A stretch of DNA of 64,000 bases from Streptomyces griseocarneus. Its GTDB lineage: Bacteria; Actinomycetota; Actinomycetes; Streptomycetales; Streptomycetaceae. The notes below the pieces were generated by a model. It did not search any database. It was not told where the DNA came from and saw nothing but the letters and a program-made list of their open reading frames with translations. Numbering within the stretch: position 1 is the stretch's first letter; each line of letters starts with the position of its first letter. Where the stretch lies: positions 124,001 to 188,000 of the forward strand of contig NZ_BNBL01000011.1 in the NCBI RefSeq assembly GCF_014655595.1, given 5' to 3'. Made by a program: the position numbers and the translations under genes. Shown piece after piece: positions 40,002 through 48,373 of the stretch.

Positions 40002-41360
40002 CTACCCCTGGGTCCGCGGACTCACGATCATGCGGATGTCGTCGGCCGCCCAGAGCACGAACCGTTCCACCGGGGTCACCTCGTGTCCCGGCGCGGGACG
40101 GAACCGGAAGCGCTTGAGCAGTACGGCGAGGATCAGCTCGGCCTTCACCATGGCGAGGCCGGCGCCCTCGCAGCTGCGCGGGCCGAGGCCGAAGGGAATG
40201 TAGGCCAGTCGCGGCCGCTTGGCCACCTCTTGCGGGGTGAACCGCTCGGGCATGAACTTCTCGGGCTCGGGCCAGTGGCCGGGGTTCATGTGGACGGCCC
40301 AGAACGGGTAGAAGATCGTGGTCCCGGCCGGGATCTCGTAGTCGCCCAGGACGAGGGGCTCGGGCGTCTCCCGCGCCCCGTAGGGGCCGGGCGGGTAGAG
40401 CCGCATCGCTTCCTTGAGGGCCATTTCCAGGTGCGTGAGTCGCCGCAGGTCGCCGTACTCGGGCGCCGCGCGGTCACCGAGCACGCGGTCCAGCTCGCCG
40501 GCGATGCGCTCGGCCACCTCGGGATGCCGGCCCAGCAGGTGCAGGGTCCACGAGACGGCCACTCCGGTCGTGTGGTGGGCGGCCAGCATCGTCACCATGA
40601 CGGTGTCGCGGATCCGCGCGGGGCGCTCGCCGGCCTCGACGAGCGCCCCGATCAGATCGCTCCTGTCCGTGCGGTCACCGGAGCGGTGCGCCGCGACCAC
40701 CCGGTCGACCCTCGCGCGCAGATAGGCGAGGGCCTTCTCCGCCCGCTCGGCACGTTCCTCCTGAGTGCCGGGGAGGGGGGCGTGGTAGAGCTGCCCCAGG
40801 TGCTCGACAAGCACGTCCTCGAACGCGGCGACGACGCTGCCGGGGTCGGTGACCTCGCCTCCCAGCGCGTACTCGCAGATCATCCGCAGGGACAGCTCGG
40901 TGAGGTCCTTCTGCAGTTCGACGGGCTCATGCCCGGTCTGCCCGGCCCGCCCGGCGTCCCCGGCGTCCCCGGCGTCCCCGGCCCAACGGTCCGCGAGCGC
41001 TGTCACCAGCTCGGTGAACCGCGCGAAGTACCGCTCGTGGGAAGGGCGGCCGGCCAGCACCGACAGCAGCAGGCGCCGCCATGGGGCGTGCTCGTCCGCC
41101 GGCATCACCTGGAGGTTGCCCGTCTCGAACAACGGGGCCAGGAACGCGAACAGCGGCTCCGGCCGCTTGTCGACGCGTGCCGTGGCCTCCAGCAGCACGG
41201 GGTCGGCGACCGACACGGCCGTCTCCGCCCCCGGAAGCTGGAACCGCACGACGGGCCCGTACTCGGCGTGCAGCCGTAGCTGGTAGGTGTGCAGTCCGCC
41301 CGCCGCCGCGACAGCGCCGGCGCCTCCGTCCGCCCGGGGCGCGGGACCGGGGATGTCCAT
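40002..41360 (-). CDS. Cytochrome P450
   Basis: This 452-residue P450 has the heme motif IPFGLGPRSCEGAGLAM (Cys ligand), ExxR helix LEMALKEAMRLYPPGP, and PERF region FMPERFTPQEVAKRPRL. The I-helix reads TMLAAHHTTGVAVSW, with His where Asp/Glu normally precedes Thr. A GDA repeat (WAGDAGDAGDAGRAGQTG) comes from a 9-bp tandem repeat around 40955-40985. No membrane anchor is present, so it is a soluble bacterial type. It probably oxidises a cluster intermediate. Confidence 0.9.
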   Translation of the reverse strand: MDIPGPAPRADGGAGAVAAAGGLHTYQLRLHAEYGPVVRFQLPGAETAVSVADPVLLEATARVDKRPEPLFAFLAPLFETGNLQVMPADEHAPWRRLLLSVLAGRPSHERYFARFTELVTALADRWAGDAGDAGDAGRAGQTGHEPVELQKDLTELSLRMICEYALGGEVTDPGSVVAAFEDVLVEHLGQLYHAPLPGTQEERAERAEKALAYLRARVDRVVAAHRSGDRTDRSDLIGALVEAGERPARIRDTVMVTMLAAHHTTGVAVSWTLHLLGRHPEVAERIAGELDRVLGDRAAPEYGDLRRLTHLEMALKEAMRLYPPGPYGARETPEPLVLGDYEIPAGTTIFYPFWAVHMNPGHWPEPEKFMPERFTPQEVAKRPRLAYIPFGLGPRSCEGAGLAMVKAELILAVLLKRFRFRPAPGHEVTPVERFVLWAADDIRMIVSPRTQG

Positions 41361-41502
41361 GACTGTCCCTCCTCGCTGATGGCCCGACGCTGATGCTCAT
41401 CGCCCGATCACAGGGCACCGAGTCCGGCCGATGATGCCGACCGGGTGCCCCGCCTTTCGATGAGCTACCAGTGTGGTCCGGAAGCGGCGGCGAGCGACTG
41501 AC

Positions 41503-42849
41503 TCAAACCAGTTCGGGTTGCGGTTCCGGTTGCAGCGCCGGCGCGGACTTCGGTTCCCACTGCTTGGTGGTCCGTACGTAGCCGTAGATCACCGAGATCA
41601 TCGCCAGAATGAGAAGTGGTCCGAAAACCCACGGGTGCTTGGCCATCTCCATCGGCACATAGCGATACGCCACCAAGAGCGCGGTGAAGACCGTTGCGCC
41701 GTAGGCGGCCAGCTGGATTCCTGCCCGGTCCCAACCACGCGCCTGCGAGCGCAGCGCCGCCTCGATCGTGAGCGTGAACACCACGCCGGCAACGAGATCC
41801 GTGCCGTAGTGATAGCCGAATCCCAGCGTCGCCCCGAGCGTGGCGATCAGCCAGAACGCGCCTCCGAATCGCAGAAGCCGTGGGCCCTTGCGGGAATGAA
41901 TGAAGATCGCGGTGGCCCACGCCGTGTGCAGGCTCGGCATGCAGTTGCGTGGGGTGATCTCGTCGAATGGCATCGGGTGCGGGGTACTGATCGGCGGCGG
42001 CGTGTCCGGCCACAGGTTGGCCACCGCCCAGTGCCCGCCGTCGGCGCCGTAGGCGAAGATCGGCCCGACCACCGGGAAGATCATGTAGATGCCCGGCCCG
42101 AGGAGGCCGATCACCAGAAAGGTGCGCACCAGATGGTGGGCCGGGAAGCGGCGCTCGGCCGCCACGTTGCGCAGCTGGTACAGCGTGACGATGACCGCGG
42201 CCACCGCAAGCTGAATGTAGACGTAGTCGAGAACGTGTTCGCCGATCGGGCCGGTGGCCTCGACAATCCGGCCTGCCAGCCACGACGGGTCGCCCAGCGC
42301 GTGATCGGCGGTCGCCACGTACTGGTCGAGTACCGTCGGGCGCGTCTTCGACGTGATGAGCAGCCAGATGTCGCCCGTCTTGCGGCCGGCCACCAGCAGC
42401 AGGCCGAGGCCGACGGCCTTCAGCAGCAGGACGCGTTCCCGGCCGGTGCGGCGCGTGACAGCGATGACCGCAATGGCCAGAATCACCCACAGTGCGCCAT
42501 TGCCGAAGGGGTGGCCGTGACCTGAGGCCACCTTGACGTCGAGCACCCACCGCACCAGCACGAAAACGACGTCAATGCCGATCGCGGCGCCAATCGCGAT
42601 GAATCGTTGCCGCCAGGTGAGCACCACCATCACCAATGCCATACTGCCGTACAGCAGCGGCCCCGATTTGGGGGCGAATATCAGCTCTTTCGCCTGGTTG
42701 GTAATCGGCCCCGGTACGCCGTAACCACGCGCGGCGATCTCCAGCGCGATGAGGAATCCGAGGGCCACCACACCCGCGGCGGTCCACAGCATCACCCGTG
42801 GTTTACGCCATGCGGTGAACGTAATTCTTCCGTTTATTCGCGAAAACAC
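41503..42849 (-). CDS. PAP2-superfamily membrane protein (inositol-phosphoryl-transferase-like)
   Basis: This integral membrane enzyme of about 448 residues has about 10 hydrophobic helices. The PAP2 catalytic motifs appear late: CMPSLHTAWATAIF (SxxH region) and GFGYHYGTDLVAGVVF (the second His with Asp). This spacing matches the AUR1/Ipt1-like PAP2_3 group, which transfers phospho-head groups between lipids. A GTG at 42849 is preferred over a TTG at 42870, and a TATAGT box just upstream hints at a leaderless transcript. It may modify a lipid or lipidated product. Confidence 0.82.
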   Translation of the reverse strand: MFSRINGRITFTAWRKPRVMLWTAAGVVALGFLIALEIAARGYGVPGPITNQAKELIFAPKSGPLLYGSMALVMVVLTWRQRFIAIGAAIGIDVVFVLVRWVLDVKVASGHGHPFGNGALWVILAIAVIAVTRRTGRERVLLLKAVGLGLLLVAGRKTGDIWLLITSKTRPTVLDQYVATADHALGDPSWLAGRIVEATGPIGEHVLDYVYIQLAVAAVIVTLYQLRNVAAERRFPAHHLVRTFLVIGLLGPGIYMIFPVVGPIFAYGADGGHWAVANLWPDTPPPISTPHPMPFDEITPRNCMPSLHTAWATAIFIHSRKGPRLLRFGGAFWLIATLGATLGFGYHYGTDLVAGVVFTLTIEAALRSQARGWDRAGIQLAAYGATVFTALLVAYRYVPMEMAKHPWVFGPLLILAMISVIYGYVRTTKQWEPKSAPALQPEPQPELV

Positions 42850-43422
42850 CCGCGATACTATAGATATCAATTATTTGGCCGTTTTGTTAGATGTAGTTAA
42901 GTAGGTCACTATTTGCGCCGGATAGCACGGTTCCTGAGTGAAGGACGGGCAATGAGGCGATCATCGTAAGTTCGAACATGTTAACGGAGTGGTGTGGGTG
43001 GGTTTGGCTGGTCATGGTCGGCGTGAAGGTCAGCTGGATCCTGCGCTCGATGGTCCGGCGTCTCGGGGATGACCATTAAACTCGCGGCGCCCGGCGGGCA
43101 TACGTGCGCCCCGGCATGAACCATCCGCCCCTTCCGTGGCCGAGCAGGCAGGGGCACGTGTCGGCCCGTGGTTCGGCCGACAGCTGCGGAAAAGACCCCG
43201 GAAGGTCAGCGCGGGCAAGGCCGCCGGGGGCATTCGGTCCGCGCCGGAGCAGCGATCACCTCGTCGTCCCCATCCCCCGGCTGAGCGTGTCGACCAGATA
43301 TCGGCTGTGAGGTCCTCGCCTCAGGCGGCGGTCCGGTCGGGCGCGAGGGACGGTCGCGCTGGGGGTGTGCAGCACTCTGTTGATCACCAGCAGCCCGAAG
43401 TGGATCACTGGACAAATTCCGG
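42850..43422. other. 573-bp gap with an AT-rich promoter region
   Basis: The first about 90 bases (42850-42930) are clearly AT-rich for this genome and hold the likely promoter of the PAP2 gene. The rest shows no frame with good coding character. A 16-codon frame at 43069-43119 (MTIKLAAPGGHTCAPA) has no ribosome-binding site. The exporter stop lies at the right end. Confidence 0.6.
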
Positions 43423-45339
43423 TCATCGGTCCTGGCTGAGTTCGTACAGCTCCTGGAAAAGCCCACCGGCGCGGACGAGCCGGTCGAACGTGCCCTGCTC
43501 GGTGATGCGGCCCCGCTCCATGACGATGATCCTGTCGGCGATCTTGGTGTTCTCCAGCCGGTGCGTGACGACGAGCGAGATCCTGTCCGCGGCCATGCCT
43601 TTGAGGGCTTGGAAGATCAGGTGCTCGCCGCGGGCGTCCATCTCGCTGGTGGGCTCGTCCAGCACCAGCACGGCGGGCTTGCGGTAGATCGCCCGGCCGC
43701 AGGCGAGGCGCTGCCACTGCCCGCCGGAGAGCGTCACGCCGCCCCATACTTCGCGGGCGAGGAGCATGTCCAGGCCGTCGGGCAGTTCCTCGACGGCCTC
43801 GCGCATGCCGACCGTCTCCAGGACGTCCCACACGGCTTCGTCGTCCCACGTGACCGGCTGGCCGAGGGTGATGTTCTCGCGGCACGCCAGGGGCCAGCAG
43901 GCGAAGAACTGCGGAACCAGCCCGGTCTGCGTCCACACCGTGTCGGGGTCCACTCGTGCGAGATCGACACCGTCCCACGTGACGGTGCCCTTCTCGGCGA
44001 GATACAGGCCGGTGATCAGTTTGATGAGGCTGGACTTCCCGGACCCGTTCTCCCCGACCACCGCCACCACCTCACCCCGGTGCAGGGTGAGCGACAGGTC
44101 GTCCACGGCCGGGCGGGGTTTGTTCGGATACCCGTAGGTGACGTTGTCCAGCCGGATCGTCTCGGGACAGACCGGAGCCTGCTCGCCGCCCCGGGCCAGC
44201 GCGATGTGGGCGGTGGTGGTGTCCACGAACCGCTTCCAGTCGCCCAGGAACAGGGACGAGTGAAACAGGCTCGCGCTGTAGTGGACGACGTTCGTCAGGT
44301 TCCCCAGCGCGGTGCGCACGGCCACCACGGCGGTCGCCGAGACCGCGAGGGACACCTGCCCGGAAACGGTCAGCCACACCAGCGTGGCCCAGGCGCCGGT
44401 CAGGCATACGCCACCGGCCGCCGCCGCGATGAGGTTCGTGCGAACCTGCTGTCCGGCCGCGGCGACGGTGCGGCCGTCGATGCGGGCGCTGAGCGTCTGG
44501 TACCAGAACATCAGGTAGCGGCGCATGTTGTTCGCTCGCACCTCGTGAGCGAACTTGGAGGTGGTGATGTTCCAGCGCATCATCCCTTTGAGGTTGCGGT
44601 GGGCGGCGTTCTCGTAGTGCGTGCGGTGCTCGATCTTCGCCTCCGCCACCGCCCCGATCCCCGACGGCAGCACCGCCAGCATCAGGACCGGCAGCATCAG
44701 CGGGTGCAGCAGGGTGACCACACCGAACGCCGCGACGAGGCGGATGAGCGCGGCCATGAAGGACTGGGCGTCGTACAGCATCCGCTCGCACCGCATCACG
44801 CCCGTCTCGGCGTGCTCGTGCTCCTCGGCGAAGGAGGCCCGGTCGAACGCCTCCAGCTCCACCGACAGCATCGCCCGCACCAGCGCCGTGTCCGCCGCCG
44901 TCATCACCCGCGGCTTGAGCCGGGCCACCGCCCACGCCGCCAGCCCGTAGGCGACCCGTCCCACCGCCACCGCGACCGCGACGACCGCCAGCGCCGGCAG
45001 GGCCTCGCGAACCCGGTCGGGAACCAGGCCACCGCCCAGAATCGGCACCATCGCCTTCGCCGTGGCCGCCAGCACCACGGCCGCGGCGACGCCCGAGGCG
45101 ATCTGGCAGCCGACCAGCAGCGCCACGTCCCGCCGGTCGATCGCCCACGCCATCCTCGAGATCTGCGCGAGCAGAGCCGGAATCCTCTTGCAGAGCCCCC
45201 AGAAGGAGGTGTCCTCGAATGCCGACCGCAGCTCCGCCCGCCGCTGCTTCGGCTCCACCGGCTCCGGCATCGGCGGCCTGCCGCGGCCAGGGCGGGCTCC
45301 CGGCGTCCGGGGCTGTTCGTCCCCCTGCGCACCCTCCAC
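43423..45339 (-). CDS. ABC exporter with fused membrane and ATPase domains (second copy)
   Basis: This half-transporter of about 638 residues starts at a GTG behind GGGGAGGGAGA. Membrane helices span residues ~60-350 (for example LALAVVAVAVAVGRVAYGLA under the long frame). The ATPase has Walker A VVGENGSGKSSL, Q-loop VPQFFACWPLACRENITLG, signature LSGGQWQRLACGRA, Walker B VLVLDEPTSEMD and H-loop VVTHRLE. No peptidase domain is present. It is the likely heterodimer partner of the exporter at 31144-33174, whose signature motif is degenerate. The gene is on the opposite strand at the other end of the cluster. Confidence 0.87.
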   Translation of the reverse strand: MEGAQGDEQPRTPGARPGRGRPPMPEPVEPKQRRAELRSAFEDTSFWGLCKRIPALLAQISRMAWAIDRRDVALLVGCQIASGVAAAVVLAATAKAMVPILGGGLVPDRVREALPALAVVAVAVAVGRVAYGLAAWAVARLKPRVMTAADTALVRAMLSVELEAFDRASFAEEHEHAETGVMRCERMLYDAQSFMAALIRLVAAFGVVTLLHPLMLPVLMLAVLPSGIGAVAEAKIEHRTHYENAAHRNLKGMMRWNITTSKFAHEVRANNMRRYLMFWYQTLSARIDGRTVAAAGQQVRTNLIAAAAGGVCLTGAWATLVWLTVSGQVSLAVSATAVVAVRTALGNLTNVVHYSASLFHSSLFLGDWKRFVDTTTAHIALARGGEQAPVCPETIRLDNVTYGYPNKPRPAVDDLSLTLHRGEVVAVVGENGSGKSSLIKLITGLYLAEKGTVTWDGVDLARVDPDTVWTQTGLVPQFFACWPLACRENITLGQPVTWDDEAVWDVLETVGMREAVEELPDGLDMLLAREVWGGVTLSGGQWQRLACGRAIYRKPAVLVLDEPTSEMDARGEHLIFQALKGMAADRISLVVTHRLENTKIADRIIVMERGRITEQGTFDRLVRAGGLFQELYELSQDR

Positions 45340-45864
45340 TGACGATCTCCCTCCCCTGGTGGTCAAGAGCACCGGATTCACGGCACCCGGTGCCTAACCG
45401 GCTCCAGCGGGGAACGGTCACGGACGAGCGGCGGGCACGGCGACGAGAGACCAGCCGCGGGGACCGCTTCTGCCCCCGCACGTCGACGCACACAGGCACC
45501 TCCAGGGGCCGGCAGTACTGGCAGTACCGACAGGCGGACCGTATGCACGGGGCGCACTGCCCGCCTGGAGCCGGAAACCTACTCCCGCCCGCCGAGAGGC
45601 TCCAGGCACACGACACCAGGCACGAGGGGCACGTTACGGAGCATGGGGGCGCTCAGTGAGACGTACCGTGGCTACGGGGTCGCTCGCCGCCACCCTGTGG
45701 GGCGCTGTCACCCGGGGCGACGGCCACGGCGATCCGCCACAGGCTCGACGGCAGTACGACGCCGAGCCGCTGCCCACAGTAGGAACGCGGGGGCGATGAG
45801 GCGAGCGGTCCGAACGCATCCGGGGCCCGGGTCCCGTTCGCCTCTCGGCTACGGAGTTAGGGAG
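45340..45864. other. 525-bp gap without a confident gene
   Basis: A Cys-containing minus-strand frame (45418-45609, with WRCLCASTCGG) was considered, but it lacks a ribosome-binding site and natural composition. A short direct repeat GGCAGTAC occurs twice near 45511-45530. No terminator with a long stem was seen. Confidence 0.55.
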
Positions 45865-46773
45865 TTACGGCACTACCGTCCAGCGCTGACGGACCTCGTC
45901 GCTGCACGTGTCCATCGTGACGTAGCCCGTCTCCCGCAGTGGCGCCACCAGGCACATGTGCGCGGCCTCGTTGCGGAAGCGGAGGCTGCCGTCGGCGTAG
46001 GTCTCCACCTGCCAGCGGTGGCCCGCGCCGTCGATCTTGCTGCCGCGGTCGGTGCAGCCGTGCAGCACGGAACGGTCGCCGGGACGGGGCCGCTCCTCGT
46101 TCAGGAGGTCGATGCACCTTCCGCTGCCGCTTCCCTTGAGCCGGACGAGGTTGTCGCCGCTGCCGGCGTACTGGGTGTCCCATCGCTGGCTGATGACCCC
46201 GATGTTGCGCCGGCGGGTGGTCAGCGGCGTGCCGTCGTGACCGGGCCCGCTGAAGTTGTCCAGGAAGAGGCCGTTGTACGCGCGCAGCTGGACCCGCTTC
46301 TCCTCGCCCTCCCAGGCACGCTCGTCCACCGCGCGGGAGTTGTCCCACCACTGCTGGGCGGGGCTGTCACCGCACGCGAGGGCCGCGACCTCCCCGTTCC
46401 TCCCACCGGTCAGGCACAGCTCCGGATGGCGGGAGTTGCGCCAGCGCAACGGGCCGCCGAGCGGGCCCGGGTCCTCGGGGAGCCACTGGGCCCCGGGCGC
46501 GGTGCACGGCAGCATGATGACGGACAGCGGGAGGAACGGGTTGATGCCGGGGCACAGCTCGCCGGCGGCGCTGGCGGTGCGGGCGCCGGACGCGGCTCGG
46601 GGACTGTTGCCGCGGGCGAAGCGGTACCAGTGTCCCTGCACGGTGTCCATACGGAACCGCTGACGGAGGTTGTACCGCTGCTGGCCGGTGGTCACCCGGC
46701 CTCCGGCGGTGTCCGGAGCGTCCAGGACCTGCCCGGTCGCGGTGTTCTCGAGGGCGGTGGAGAAGTTGTGCAC
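45865..46773 (-). CDS. Ricin-B-type lectin moiety of the CDT-like toxin (frame-shifted continuation)
   Basis: The 302-codon frame begins at a GTG inside the 3' end of the CdtB-like gene and in a different frame. It has two ricin-type beta-trefoil stretches with QxW-like motifs: CGDSPAQQWWDN, ISQRWDTQYAGSGDNLVRLK, GRCIDLLNEERPRPGD, HRWQVETYADGSLRF, VRQRWTVVP. It has no signal peptide, so as a separate protein it would stay in the cytoplasm. This argues that it is really the C-terminal half of one secreted CdtB-lectin polypeptide, split by a single-base shift near 46775. CdtA and CdtC of classical toxins are also ricin-like lectins. Confidence 0.78.
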   Translation of the reverse strand: MHNFSTALENTATGQVLDAPDTAGGRVTTGQQRYNLRQRFRMDTVQGHWYRFARGNSPRAASGARTASAAGELCPGINPFLPLSVIMLPCTAPGAQWLPEDPGPLGGPLRWRNSRHPELCLTGGRNGEVAALACGDSPAQQWWDNSRAVDERAWEGEEKRVQLRAYNGLFLDNFSGPGHDGTPLTTRRRNIGVISQRWDTQYAGSGDNLVRLKGSGSGRCIDLLNEERPRPGDRSVLHGCTDRGSKIDGAGHRWQVETYADGSLRFRNEAAHMCLVAPLRETGYVTMDTCSDEVRQRWTVVP

Positions 46774-47750
46774 CGGGCCGTCGGCGCGGCCGGCACGGGA
46801 GTGGGGGCGGGTTCGAACTGGACGGGGTAGTGGTCCGCGCCGCGCCCCGCGGGGATGGCCGCGTTGAACCGGGGCGTGCCGCGCGTGATCGCGTAGTCGA
46901 GTTCACCGCCCCGCTGGTGGGTGGAGCGGCCGGTTCGGGCCAGTTGCTCGTCGGGCCGCAGGTGGAGGCTCTGCTCCCGGGCCTGCCGGTCGGTGCGGTT
47001 GCGGATGTCGAGGTTGAAGTCGCCGACCATGACCCAGTTCTCGCCGGCCCGGGCGGCGGCACGGATCCGCCTGAGCAGGGGGGCGACGTCGCTGCCGCGC
47101 GCGTGGACGTTGTAGTAGACGGTGTTGCCGATCCGTACGCCGAGGGCGCGGCGGTAGCGGTATTCGCTGCGGGGCTCATCCCGGTTGTACAGCGGGTTCT
47201 CGATGACGCGGACCTCGTCCGCGCGTGCGCTCGTGACCACTGCCAGGTTGACCCGGCCGCCTTGCCAACGGTCCCGTCTCGTGGTGCGGTCGCGCCGCGG
47301 GTCGGTCTGGAGGAAGTACACGTGGCGGCGGTGGTGGCGGTACTCCCACTGCGTGTGGTTCACAGCGACCGGCAGGCCCGCCGGGAACGGACCGGGGATG
47401 GGGATCGACACACCGGTGCCGCGGGACTGGTGCGGTTCGGCGGGCGGCCCGCTGCCGACCTCCTGCAGGGCGACCACCGGATGATGCATCGTCAGTGGGC
47501 CGACCTCGCCGCCCCAGCGCAGCCCGTGGTCGGAGCCCTGCATGTTGTACGTGGCGAACGGCAGGCTGCCGTTGGACGCCGGGCTCGCGGGCCGGTCGTC
47601 CGCCCGCGCCGTGTAGCCGCCCGACCCGGGGGCGGCAACACCGACCAGCAGTCCGGCCGCCAGCAGTGCGGAGGTGAGGGCCGCCGTCAGCCGCGATCCG
47701 CGCGGCCTGGGGCGGCCCTTGGCGCGGGGCGGTGGTAACGGTAATCGCAT
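46692..47750 (-). CDS. Secreted CdtB-like (cytolethal distending toxin B) nuclease
   Basis: This protein has 352 codons as read. The signal peptide spans residues 1-50 (SRLTAALTSALLAAGLLVGV, ending TARA). The DNase-I-like EEP fold shows the CdtB order: FATYNMQGSD, VVALQEVGSGPP (metal Glu), RVNLAVVTSARADEVRVIEN, NVHARGS (catalytic His), VMVGDFNLD and GADHYPVQF (catalytic Asp-His). The LQEVGSGPP and VNLAVVTxxxAD blocks are specific to CdtB rather than general EEP enzymes. After a Pro-Ala linker (PAPTPVPAAPT) the frame becomes unnatural, while the lectin continues in another frame. GAGGAGACC precedes the ATG. Confidence 0.82.
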   Translation of the reverse strand: MRLPLPPPRAKGRPRPRGSRLTAALTSALLAAGLLVGVAAPGSGGYTARADDRPASPASNGSLPFATYNMQGSDHGLRWGGEVGPLTMHHPVVALQEVGSGPPAEPHQSRGTGVSIPIPGPFPAGLPVAVNHTQWEYRHHRRHVYFLQTDPRRDRTTRRDRWQGGRVNLAVVTSARADEVRVIENPLYNRDEPRSEYRYRRALGVRIGNTVYYNVHARGSDVAPLLRRIRAAARAGENWVMVGDFNLDIRNRTDRQAREQSLHLRPDEQLARTGRSTHQRGGELDYAITRGTPRFNAAIPAGRGADHYPVQFEPAPTPVPAAPTARCTTSPPPSRTPRPGRSWTLRTPPEAG

Positions 47751-47983
47751 CGTGGTCTCCTCATCGAGCGATCAGGTACGAAAAATCGCAGAAACGATCC
47801 GTTCACCATTGGACGGTCCGCGTCAAGGGACCACGCGCGTCAAGAGTCCATCGCGCCACATGCCCGCCGCGGGCGAGCGTTTCGGCCGCGCGTCAGCCCG
47901 CGAGCCCTGGTCATCCCGCGACGCTGTTGGCGATCTCGTCGACGCCGTGCTGTCCACGCTCGGGCTCGGGCTGTTCGTCCGCC

Positions 47984-48100
47984 GCAGCAAGACTCGACGG
48001 GCTCCAGGCCGCGCTCGCCATCCTCGCCCTCGCCGCCCTTCTCGCGATGTTCTTCACCCATCGCATCCCGACGGCCCAGCCCCGCTCGACAGAGCCCTAG
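47984..48100 (+). pseudogene. MFS transporter 3' remnant
   Basis: The last 38 codons read AARLDGLQAALAILALAALL, then AMFFTHRIPT and a short tail. This is the final membrane helix and cytoplasmic end of a drug-efflux MFS protein. Upstream codons in this frame lose membrane character, so the rest of the gene is gone. The surrounding 47751-48373 interval otherwise holds no confident gene. Confidence 0.45.
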
Positions 48101-48373
48101 CGCGGACTGCCTTGTTTCTCGGCGCAGCCGTAGCGGGCGCGCCCCTGCGGCGCTGTGCACCTGGGGCGTGGAGGACCCGGTCGCCGTTCATGAAGTTCTT
48201 CGTCGTCACCTGAGAACGGGCACTGCACGCAACGTGACACTGGCATCGGCGTACTCACAGGAGATCAATCGGGAGAACGTGAATTTCAGACAGAGCGTGG
48301 CGCGCGACCAGCTGCTGCCCATTCCCGGATAGTGGCTCGCGAGCCAGGCCGGACGACCGTAAGGGAGCAGATT

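Noticed and set aside
43069..43119. 16-codon frame MTIKLAAPGGHTCAPA between the PAP2 and exporter genes, considered as a precursor peptide
   Set aside because: No Shine-Dalgarno sequence, no coupling to a neighbour and no typical leader/core division.
45418..45609. Cys-rich minus-strand frame (WRCLCASTCGG) upstream of the exporter, considered as a RiPP precursor
   Set aside because: No ribosome-binding site, Arg/Gly/Ala-biased composition typical of shadow frames, and competing frames look equally open.
48168..48332. 54-codon plus-strand frame (ends RDQLLPIPG) before the amine oxidase
   Set aside because: It reads fairly naturally, but there is no ribosome-binding site and no recognised family. 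It may be another gene remnant; evidence is too thin.
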